Shown piece after piece: positions 1 to 5,781 of a DNA stretch of 10,000 bases; position 1 is the first letter of the stretch, and each line of letters begins with the position of its first letter. Location of the stretch: assembly GCA_020217265.1 (NCBI GenBank), contig JAIWOS010000163.1:1-10000 (forward strand). Reading direction: 5' to 3'. The translations under genes and the position numbers were made by a program. The notes below the pieces were generated by a model. It was not told the origin of the DNA and did not search any database. It was given only the letters and a program-made list of their open reading frames with translations. The stretch comes from Thiobacillus sp. (lineage in GTDB: Bacteria > Pseudomonadota > Gammaproteobacteria > Burkholderiales > Thiobacillaceae).

Positions 1-519
1 CACCCGTGCGGGCGCGGGTGCAGGTGCCGCGGCAGGCGCGGGTGCGGCGGCAGGCGCAGGCGGCGGACAGCCGTCGGCGGTCTGGGCAGGGGTGTCGGGG
101 CATTGGTCGAGGGCATCGACGATGCCGTCGCCATCGCTGTCGAGTTCGCAGCCTTCGGCGTTCACCTTGCGCCCGGCGGGCGTGGTCGGGCATTTATCGA
201 GCGCGTCGAAGACACCGTCACCGTCACCGTCGAATTCGCAGCCATGGGCATCCACCTTGCGGCCGGCGGGCGTATTCGGGCATTTGTCGAGTTCGTCGTT
301 GACGCCGTCGCGGTCGCTGTCGGGGATGGGGCACGGCACGCCGAGGAGTTCGCGCCCCGGGCAGCCGATGGTGCGGAAGAGTTCGAAGCCGAGGGTCTTG
401 CCGGTGGGGCTGGCGGCGTTGGTGGGATCGTAGAAACGGCCGGCGTCGGCCTGGGCGTTGATCGCGCCCAGCGACAGGGCGGCGCCGGCGAGCATTGCGA
501 GGAAGCGGGTAAGTCTCAT
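1..519 (-). CDS. Secreted OmpA-like protein with thrombospondin type-3 repeats (C-terminus outside window)
   Basis: This open frame has no stop from the ATG at 519 to the window edge, giving 173 visible residues; the rest lies to the left. Residues 1-24 look like a Sec signal peptide: MRLTRF, a hydrophobic stretch, then cleavage after AQA. Residues 66-151 carry three Asp-rich calcium-binding repeats of the thrombospondin type-3 kind (DSDRDGVNDELDKCP, DGDGDGVFDALDKCP, DSDGDGIVDALDQCP). A Pro/Ala-rich linker follows from about 152. This order (signal peptide, TSP3 repeats, Pro/Ala linker) is typical of OmpA-family outer-membrane proteins, whose C-terminal peptidoglycan-binding domain would fall outside the window; that domain is inferred, not seen. 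A GGAG Shine-Dalgarno (529-532) lies 9 nt before the ATG. The gene is divergent from the antiporter gene. It could instead be a repeat-bearing lipoprotein or adhesin, but no lipobox is visible. Confidence 0.75.
   Translation of the reverse strand, partial: MRLTRFLAMLAGAALSLGAINAQADAGRFYDPTNAASPTGKTLGFELFRTIGCPGRELLGVPCPIPDSDRDGVNDELDKCPNTPAGRKVDAHGCEFDGDGDGVFDALDKCPTTPAGRKVNAEGCELDSDGDGIVDALDQCPDTPAQTADGCPPPAPAAAPAPAAAPAPAPARV
67..324 (-). repeat. Three tandem TSP3-type (Asp-rich, ~30-residue) coding repeats
   Basis: Three in-frame units cover about 235-324, 145-234 and 67-144 on the minus strand. The first two are 30 residues each and share the core LDKCP.TPAGRKV.A.GCE; the third is shorter and diverges after DTPA. 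Each unit has D.D.DG calcium-ligand spacing and a pair of cysteines. The DNA of units 1 and 2 is also clearly similar, which indicates duplication within the gene. Immediately downstream, bases 1-66 encode a low-complexity Pro/Ala tract. Confidence 0.8.
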
Positions 520-690
520 GGGATGGAGCTCCGGTTGTGAAATCACGGGCATCACTGTAGCCGCAAATGGGCCGGCCCGCGCAGACGCCCGCGCCACTTC
601 ACGCGTTTTTACACTCGCCAGGGGCCACGCCCGCTCCTGTACACTTTCTTCATCCGACCCGACCTTGCGCCGGTGCATCCCGGCCCTGCC
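520..690. promoter_or_regulatory. Divergent intergenic region between the OmpA-like gene and the antiporter
   Basis: This 171 bp stretch must hold the promoters of both flanking genes. On the plus strand a TTTACA at 608-613 resembles a -35 box and a TACACT at 640-645 resembles a -10 box, but the 26 nt between them is too long for them to pair. On the minus strand the best -10-like hexamer is TACAGT in the stretch around 554-559, without a convincing -35. A 10 bp perfect palindrome, GGGCCGGCCC, lies at 569-578, and a short GTGA-AA-TCAC palindrome at 537-546. Neither matches an operator I can name. No reliable promoter call is possible by eye. Confidence 0.3.
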
Positions 691-2391
691 ATGCCCCACA
701 GCGTCGAGCTCATCAGCACCCTTTCCGCAGCGTTTGGCCTGGCGCTGCTCTTCGGTTTTGCCGCGGTGCGGCTACGCTTGCCCGCGCTGGTCGGCTATCT
801 GCTGGCGGGCGTGCTGATCGGTCCGTTCACGCCCGGTTTCGTGGCGAATACGGCGCTGGCGGGCGAACTTGCCGAAATCGGCGTGATGCTGCTGATGTTC
901 GGCGTGGGCCTGCACCTGTCTCTCGACGACCTGCTGTCGGTGAAGAAAATCGCGCTGCCGGGTGCGGTGGTGCAGATCGTGGTGGCCACGGCGATGGGCA
1001 TGGCGCTGGCGAACGCATGGGGCTGGAATCTGATGGCGGGGATCGTGTTTGGGCTGGCTCTGTCGGTGGCAAGCACGGTGGTGCTGCTGAAGGCGCTGGA
1101 GAGCCACGGTGCGCTGGCCACGCCCAATGGCCGCATCGCGGTAGGCTGGCTGGTGGTGGAAGATCTGGCGATGGTGCTGGTGCTGGTGCTGCTGCCGCCG
1201 CTGGCCCGGATGACGACGGCGAACGCGGTGCCGGATGCGTCGTTGTGGACAACGCTGGCTTTGACGGTCGCGGAGGTGACGGTGTTCATGGCGCTGATGC
1301 TGGTGGTGGGCCGGCGTTTCTTCCCCTGGCTGCTGTGGCAGGTGGCGCGCACCGGTTCGCGCGAGCTTTTCACGCTGTGCGTGGTGGCGGCCGCGCTGGG
1401 CATCGCCTATGGTTCGTCGCTGCTGTTCGGCGTGTCGATCGCGCTGGGAGCGTTTTTCGCCGGCATGGTGCTGCGCGAGTCGTCGCTGGCCTACCGGGCC
1501 GCGCAGGAGTCGCTGCCGCTGCGCGATGCGTTCGCGGTGCTGTTCTTCGTCTCGGTGGGCATGCTGTTCGACCCGCACATTCTGGTCGAGCAGCCGCTGC
1601 GCGTTCTGGCGGTGGTGGCGGTGATCGTGTTCGGCAAATCGCTCGCCGCGTTGCTGCTGGTGCTGGCCTTCCGCTATCCGCTCGGAACCGCGCTCACGGT
1701 GTCGGCGAGCCTGGCGCAGATCGGCGAGTTTTCCTTCATCCTCGCCGGGCTCGGCGTTGCGCTCGGGGTGCTGCCGGTTGCGGGGCAAAGTCTCTTGCTG
1801 GCCGGTGCACTGATTTCGATTGCGCTCAACCCGCTGCTGTTCGGCGCGGTCGAGCCGTTGCAGTCATGGCTGCGCGCCCGCTCCCCGCAAGCGGCCCGGA
1901 TGGCGCACCGCGACGATCCGCTCGCCGAGCTGCCGGCCAGCGTGCCCTCCCACACCCTGAGCCGGCATGTGGTGCTGGCTGGGCATGGCCGGGTGGGGCA
2001 GCACATCGCCGAGGCGCTGGCGCTGGCCGGCACACCCTGTGTGATTGCGGAACAACGGCGCGAAATCGTCGATGCCCTGCGCGCCCGCGGCCTGCACGCC
2101 GTGGCGGGTGATGCAAGCGATGCGGACGTGCTGATTCAGGCGCACGTGGTGCGGGCACGCCTGCTTGCGATCGCCATCGCCGACGGTTTCCAGACCCGCC
2201 GCATGATCGAGATCGCCCGCACGCTCAACCCGAACCTCCGAATCGTGGTGCGCAGCCACGACGCGCAAGCAGCCGAATTGTTACGACGCGATTACGGCGC
2301 CGAGGTGATCGAAGGCGAGCAGGCGCTGGCGTTGGACATGGTCCGGCACATCGAAGCCGCCCTGGACGAACTGCAGGTCCCGCATCCCTAG
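691..2391 (+). CDS. ybaL: CPA2-family cation:proton antiporter with C-terminal NAD-binding RCK domain (YbaL-like)
   Basis: This is a predicted inner-membrane K+/Na+:H+ antiporter of the CPA2 (KefB/KefC/YbaL/RosB) group, 566 residues, close to the E. coli YbaL length. Residues 1 to about 390 form a many-helix sodium/hydrogen-exchanger domain. It carries the motifs LVGYLLAGVLIGPFTPGF (33-50), LMFGVGLHLSL (68-78), VVEDLAMVLVL (155-165) and the conserved GEFSFILAGLG (345-355). Residues about 426-545 form a TrkA-N/RCK nucleotide-binding domain starting HVVLAGHGRVGQHIA, with the G.GRVG dinucleotide motif and the acidic end of beta-2 in VIAEQ. The ATG at 691 is preferred over the in-frame GTG at 673 because MPHSVELISTL matches the usual family N-terminus; neither has a good Shine-Dalgarno. 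The gene stands alone and converges on the dsr-cysG operon. Which cation it moves, and which ligand gates it, cannot be read from the sequence. Confidence 0.9.
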   Translation: MPHSVELISTLSAAFGLALLFGFAAVRLRLPALVGYLLAGVLIGPFTPGFVANTALAGELAEIGVMLLMFGVGLHLSLDDLLSVKKIALPGAVVQIVVATAMGMALANAWGWNLMAGIVFGLALSVASTVVLLKALESHGALATPNGRIAVGWLVVEDLAMVLVLVLLPPLARMTTANAVPDASLWTTLALTVAEVTVFMALMLVVGRRFFPWLLWQVARTGSRELFTLCVVAAALGIAYGSSLLFGVSIALGAFFAGMVLRESSLAYRAAQESLPLRDAFAVLFFVSVGMLFDPHILVEQPLRVLAVVAVIVFGKSLAALLLVLAFRYPLGTALTVSASLAQIGEFSFILAGLGVALGVLPVAGQSLLLAGALISIALNPLLFGAVEPLQSWLRARSPQAARMAHRDDPLAELPASVPSHTLSRHVVLAGHGRVGQHIAEALALAGTPCVIAEQRREIVDALRARGLHAVAGDASDADVLIQAHVVRARLLAIAIADGFQTRRMIEIARTLNPNLRIVVRSHDAQAAELLRRDYGAEVIEGEQALALDMVRHIEAALDELQVPHP

Positions 2392-2536
2392 GCGGGGCGC
2401 GCAGCGCACCAATCCGGCGTGCTTAGATGCACTACTCGTTCGGCACTACCCTGCGGGCGCACGGCCTACAGGGCGGGCCACACGCGCCGCGGCGTCCTCG
2501 GGGATGTCAAACGGGGACAGCGCAGCGGCCTTCATT
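2392..2536. other. Convergent intergenic gap between antiporter gene and cysG
   Basis: These 145 bp separate the two converging stop codons. The stretch contains one imperfect hairpin (2449-2473, listed separately) and a 29-codon ATG frame on the minus strand (2446-2535) that starts one base after the cysG stop. Nothing here resembles a recognised gene. Confidence 0.5.
2449..2473. terminator. Possible hairpin terminator for the dsr-cysG operon and/or antiporter gene
   Basis: CCCTGCGGGC and GCCTACAGGG form a 10 bp stem with a 5 nt loop. Read as minus-strand RNA, the stem has one G-U wobble and one A-C mismatch. It is the only obvious hairpin between the two converging genes. No run of T follows on either strand, so this is not a classical factor-independent terminator. 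It could mark a Rho-dependent or 3'-end-protecting site, or be chance in GC-rich DNA. Confidence 0.3.
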
Positions 2537-3976
2537 TCAGCGCAGGTGGTCGGGCGCCTCCAGCGGCGTGCGGCGCGCCTGTTCGCTGTGCGTTTCGGGC
2601 TGGAACCAGCCGAGCTTTTCGCGCAGTTTGACGACGTTGCCAACAATGATGAGGGTGGGCGCCTTGAGCCGGGCCTCCTCCGCCAGCGCGGGCAGGGTGC
2701 CGAGGTTGCCGACGACGACGCGCTGGGTGGGCAGGGTGCCGTGCTGCACGATGGCGGCCGGCGTATCGGCGGTGAGGCCGTGCTTGATGAGCGCCTCGCA
2801 CAGGAGCGGCAGGCCCTTCAACCCCATGTAGATGACGATGGTCTGGTCGTGGCGGGCGATGCCGTCCCAGTTGAGGTTGAAGGTGTTGTCCTTGAGATGC
2901 CCGGTGACGAAGGCGACCGACTGCGCGTAGTCGCGGTGGGTGAGCGGAATGCCGGCATACGAGGCGACGCCGGCGGCAGCGGTGATGCCGGGCACCACCT
3001 GGAAAGGCACGCCGTGCTCGACCAGGGTCTCGATCTCCTCGCCGCCGCGGCCGAAGATGAAGGGGTCGCCGCCCTTCAAGCGCAGGGTGCGTTTGCCCTC
3101 CTTGGCGAGCCGCACCAGCATGAGGTTGATTTCTTCCTGCGGCACGGCGTGGTCGTCGCGCTCCTTGCCGACGTAGATGCGCTCGGCGTCGCGCCGGCAC
3201 ATGTCGAGGATGGGCTGCGAGACGAGACGGTCGTGGACGATGACGTCGGCCTGCTGCATGAGGCGCAGCGCACGGAAGGTGAGGAGATCGGGGTTGCCGG
3301 GGCCGGCGCCGACGAGATAGACCTCGCCGCGGCTGATGTCGTGCGTGGCGGCGTCGGCGATCATGCCTTCGAGCTGCCTCGCGGCCTCGGCGTCGCGCCC
3401 GGAAAACACCATTTCGGCGACCGGCGAGAGGAAGACTTTTTCCCAGAAGGCGCGGCGCTGCTCGGGTTGGATGGCGGCGCGCACGCGATCCTTGAATTGC
3501 GCGGCGAGCGTGGCGAGGCGGCCGTAAGCCGCGGGGACGAGGGTTTCCAGGCGCGCGCGCAGCATTCTTGCCAGCACCGGCGATTCGCCGCCGGAGGAGA
3601 CGGCGACGACGATGGGCGAGCGGTCGATGATCGAGGGCAGGATGAAACTGCACAGCGCGGGCTTGTCGGCGACGTTGACGGGGATCGAGCGCGCGCGCGC
3701 CGCGTCGGCCACGGCCCGGGCGGCGTCGAAATCGTCTTCGACCACGATGACCGCGCGCTTGCCTTCAAGCTGCGTCGGGTCGAACGCCTCTGCCACGCGT
3801 TGCACGCGCTCCCGACCTTCGAGGCGCTCCCAGCCTTCGTGCAGGCTCTCCGCCACCACTTCGACGCGAGCGCCGGCGCGCAACAGCAGTTCGGCCTTGC
3901 GGGCGGCATTTTCGGAGCCGCCCACGACCAGGCAGGGCTGGTCGCGCACGTCCATGAAAATCGGCAGGTAGTTCAT
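2537..3976 (-). CDS. cysG: Siroheme synthase: precorrin-2 dehydrogenase/sirohydrochlorin ferrochelatase fused to uroporphyrinogen-III C-methyltransferase
   Basis: The 479-residue cytoplasmic enzyme makes siroheme from uroporphyrinogen III: SAM-dependent methylation to precorrin-2, NAD-dependent oxidation, then iron insertion. The N-terminal half (about 1-210) is the CysG-B module, with the nucleotide-binding VVGGSENAARKA (17-28), the catalytic-type Asp104 in NVADKP and SSGGESPVLAR (127-137). The C-terminal half (about 217-455) is the methyltransferase, with VYLVGAGPGNPDLLTF (219-234), TLRLKGGDPFIFGRGGEE (297-314) and PGITAAAGVASYAGIPLTHR (329-348). The third glycine of the usual GGG dinucleotide motif is Ser21. 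About 20 extra residues follow the normal end near LGWF. The start lies 3 nt after the dsrR stop with no clear Shine-Dalgarno, suggesting translational coupling. As last gene of the dsr cluster it presumably supplies siroheme for DsrAB, although assimilatory sulfite or nitrite reductases could also use it. Confidence 0.96.
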   Translation of the reverse strand: MNYLPIFMDVRDQPCLVVGGSENAARKAELLLRAGARVEVVAESLHEGWERLEGRERVQRVAEAFDPTQLEGKRAVIVVEDDFDAARAVADAARARSIPVNVADKPALCSFILPSIIDRSPIVVAVSSGGESPVLARMLRARLETLVPAAYGRLATLAAQFKDRVRAAIQPEQRRAFWEKVFLSPVAEMVFSGRDAEAARQLEGMIADAATHDISRGEVYLVGAGPGNPDLLTFRALRLMQQADVIVHDRLVSQPILDMCRRDAERIYVGKERDDHAVPQEEINLMLVRLAKEGKRTLRLKGGDPFIFGRGGEEIETLVEHGVPFQVVPGITAAAGVASYAGIPLTHRDYAQSVAFVTGHLKDNTFNLNWDGIARHDQTIVIYMGLKGLPLLCEALIKHGLTADTPAAIVQHGTLPTQRVVVGNLGTLPALAEEARLKAPTLIIVGNVVKLREKLGWFQPETHSEQARRTPLEAPDHLR

Positions 3977-3979
3977 GGC

Positions 3980-4297
3980 TCAGGCCTGTGCTTGGGGTTC
4001 GCCGTCTTCTTGCGAATAGGGCGGAATGAAAATGAAGCGCATGTCGCCCGGGTTCATTTCGACGAAATCGAGCGTCACGCCCTGCAGGTAGGGCGTGCTC
4101 TGCGGCGCGATCAGCAACTGGATGCCGTTGACGATGAGGTGTTCGTCGTCGGCACGTTCGGTGTCGAAGCCCATGCCGTAGTTCACGCTGCCGTCGTCTT
4201 CCTGGTAGGCGGCAATGCGCAGGATCATTTCGAATACGTCGGGGTTGTTGTTGGCGCGGCGGATTTGTTCGGCGGCGGCGTCGGTGATCTTGATCAT
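3980..4297 (-). CDS. dsrR: DsrR, cysteine-free A-type scaffold (IscA/HesB-like) protein of the dsr cluster
   Basis: This is a 105-residue soluble protein with an A-type iron-sulfur carrier fold: it opens MIKITDAAAEQIRRA like IscA/ErpA, followed by beta-rich segments such as YGMGFDTERADDEHLIVNGIQLLI. It contains no cysteine at all, so it lacks the three conserved cysteines by which IscA-type proteins hold iron or a cluster. That loss is known for Allochromatium vinosum DsrR, which is reported to influence dsr expression after transcription rather than carry clusters. Its place between dsrN and cysG fits this identity. The ATG at 4297 has a strong GAGGA Shine-Dalgarno four bases upstream. The C-terminus (about 93-105) is a polar, probably disordered tail. 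Confidence 0.88.
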   Translation of the reverse strand: MIKITDAAAEQIRRANNNPDVFEMILRIAAYQEDDGSVNYGMGFDTERADDEHLIVNGIQLLIAPQSTPYLQGVTLDFVEMNPGDMRFIFIPPYSQEDGEPQAQA

Positions 4298-4301
4298 GCT
4301 G

Positions 4302-4306
4302 TCCTC
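4302..4306 (-). promoter_or_regulatory. Strong Shine-Dalgarno (GAGGA) of dsrR
   Basis: GAGGA precedes the dsrR ATG by four bases, inside the 33 nt dsrN-dsrR gap. It is the best Shine-Dalgarno among the dsr genes in the window and supports independent, efficient initiation of dsrR. Confidence 0.7.
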
Positions 4307-4330
4307 GTGGGCAATCGTTCGATGGGTGGG

Positions 4331-5740
4331 TCAGGCGGCGACGCGCGCCTTGTGCGCGCGTACCTGGTCCAGGAAGGGGGCGATCCAGCCCTGCGCGCCG
4401 CTGCCGCGCCGATGGACGTAGCCGGCAAGCAGGTTGTGCGTCTGGTAGCCGTCGTGCGTGCCGTCGATGCCGTGGCCACGCACGACGCGGTAGGCATACT
4501 CGGCGCCCGCGGGCAGGTTTTCCAGGCTGGAGTAGTGGAATTCGTGCGCCGGGATGATGTCGCTTTCCCGCCAGCGGTCGGCGCCGGTGGGTTGCAGGCG
4601 CGCGTAGCCCCGCCCCACGGGACGTTCGTGCATGACGGTATCGCCGGGAACTACCCCGACCATCTGGCGTGTCTCGCCGCGGTAGCTGAGGCTTCTCGAG
4701 AGATACATCAGGCCGCCGCATTCGGCGTAGGTGGGCAGCCCCGCCTCGATGGCGGCGCGAATCTGGGTGCGCATGGCGGTGTTGGCTTCGAGCGCGTGCA
4801 TGAACATTTCGGGAAAACCGCCGCCGATGAGCAGGCCGTCGATCTCGGGCAGGGCCGTGTCGCGCAGCAGGTCCAGCCCCACCAGTTCGACGTTCGCCGC
4901 GCGCAGGCTGTCGAGGTCTTCGCCGTAGTAGAAGCCGAAAGCCTGGTCGCGGGCGATGCCGATGCGCACGCGCGTGGCAGGCACCTCAACCTCCCGCTCG
5001 GCAGGCAGCGCGAATGCCGGCGCGCTGTCGGCGATGGCGAACAGACGATCCAGATCCACCTGGGCAGCGACGCATTCAGCCACCGTGCGTATGCGGGCGC
5101 GCGCAGCCTCCTGCTCGTTGGCGGGCACCAGGCCAAGGTGGCGCTCGGCGATCTGCATCGCCGGGTCAAACTGCACGGCGCCGATCACTGCAACGTCGGT
5201 GTAGTGCTCGATGACCGCGCGCAGTTTGGATTCGTGGCGGCTGCCGCCGAGCTGGTTGAGAATCACGCCGGCAATGCGGATGTCGGGATCGAAGGCCTGA
5301 TAGCCGAGGATCAGCGGCGCCACGCCGCGCGTCATGCCGCGCGCATCGATCACCAGCACCACCGGCGCTGCGAGCAGCTTGGCGAGCGCGGCATTGCTGT
5401 TGCTGCCGTCGAGGTCTAGGCCGTCGTACAGGCCCTTGTTGCCTTCGATCAGGCTCAACCGCGCGTCCGAGGAGGCGCGCGCGAACTGCCCCACGATTTC
5501 CTCGCGCTGCATCATGTGGAAGTCGAGGTTGTAGCAGGGACGGCCCGACGCCATGCCCAGCCACAGGGGATCGATGTAGTCGGGGCCCTTCTTGAACGGT
5601 TGCACGGCATGGCCGCGCGCAGCGAGCGCGGCGGCAAGGCCGAGCGTGAGCGTGGTCTTGCCCGAGGACTTGTGCGCCGCGGAAACGAACACGCGGGGCC
5701 TTTCAGCCCCGCGTGTCGTAGGTGTGATGGCTTGCTGCAC
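4331..5740 (-). CDS. dsrN: DsrN, glutamine-dependent siroheme amidase (cobyrinate a,c-diamide synthase/CbiA-like)
   Basis: DsrN resembles CbiA/CobB and is believed to amidate siroheme, with glutamine and ATP, to the siroheme amide of DsrAB. From the GTG at 5740 it has 469 residues. The N-terminal ATPase domain (about 16-210) has the P-loop SAAHKSSGKTTLTLGL (20-35), KGPDYIDPLW (51-60) and LIEGNKGLYDGLD (97-109). The C-terminal class I glutamine amidotransferase domain (about 257-450) has the glycine-rich LLIGGGFPEMF (303-313), nucleophile Cys341 in TYAECGGLMYLS (337-348) and a likely catalytic His443 in LLAGYVHRRG. The start is uncertain. GTG 5740 has no clear Shine-Dalgarno, while GTG 5692 has GAAAGG about 7 nt upstream and would begin just before the P-loop (453 residues). 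An in-frame TGA upstream rules out an earlier start. The gene lies between dsrP and dsrR, as in known rDsr clusters. Confidence 0.92.
   Translation of the reverse strand: MQQAITPTTRGAERPRVFVSAAHKSSGKTTLTLGLAAALAARGHAVQPFKKGPDYIDPLWLGMASGRPCYNLDFHMMQREEIVGQFARASSDARLSLIEGNKGLYDGLDLDGSNSNAALAKLLAAPVVLVIDARGMTRGVAPLILGYQAFDPDIRIAGVILNQLGGSRHESKLRAVIEHYTDVAVIGAVQFDPAMQIAERHLGLVPANEQEAARARIRTVAECVAAQVDLDRLFAIADSAPAFALPAEREVEVPATRVRIGIARDQAFGFYYGEDLDSLRAANVELVGLDLLRDTALPEIDGLLIGGGFPEMFMHALEANTAMRTQIRAAIEAGLPTYAECGGLMYLSRSLSYRGETRQMVGVVPGDTVMHERPVGRGYARLQPTGADRWRESDIIPAHEFHYSSLENLPAGAEYAYRVVRGHGIDGTHDGYQTHNLLAGYVHRRGSGAQGWIAPFLDQVRAHKARVAA
5689..5716 (-). promoter_or_regulatory. Perfect 11 bp GC-rich stem-loop at the dsrN 5' end
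   Basis: ACACGCGGGGC and GCCCCGCGTGT are exact reverse complements around a 6 nt loop (TGAAAG on the coding strand). The stem spans codons 9-17 if dsrN starts at GTG 5740. If dsrN starts at GTG 5692, that codon lies inside the 3' arm and the Shine-Dalgarno-like GAAAGG lies mostly in the loop. Either way the stem is placed to affect initiation or transcript processing. The coding strand continues TTCGTTTCC, only weakly T-rich, so it is a poor match to a factor-independent terminator. Confidence 0.5.
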
Positions 5741-5755
5741 GCTGCTGCCCGCTCA

Positions 5756-5776
5756 TCCGCCGCGCTTGCCGGCGGA
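5756..5776 (-). promoter_or_regulatory. Intercistronic inverted repeat between dsrP and dsrN
   Basis: TCCGCCG and CGGCGGA form a perfect 7 bp stem with a 7 nt loop; two G-U pairs can extend it in RNA. It occupies half of the 41 nt dsrP-dsrN gap, the longest gap between genes of the cluster in this window. No T-run follows. It may protect the 3' end of processed upstream mRNA or slow transcription, or may be chance in high-GC sequence. Confidence 0.35.
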
Positions 5777-5781
5777 CACCA

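Noticed and set aside
608..645. A TTTACA/TACACT pair as a sigma-70 promoter for the antiporter gene
   Set aside because: The spacer of 26 nt is too long for a standard promoter, so the hexamers are only noted in the intergenic entry.
772..1788. A 338-codon minus-strand frame opposite the antiporter
   Set aside because: The translation is low-complexity Gln/Arg/His-rich and is the complement of membrane-helix codons of the real gene.
2407..2424. A partial dyad (GCACC-AATCC-GGCGTGC) resembling an NtrC box
   Set aside because: The right half does not match GGTGC, and the site lies between converging genes with no sigma-54 promoter in view.
2504..5419. A 971-codon open frame on the plus strand
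   Set aside because: It lies antisense to cysG, dsrR and most of dsrN, all of which show clear family motifs. Its Asp/Gly/Ala/Val/His-rich translation has no recognisable domain. Long antisense frames are expected from strong GC bias at third codon positions.
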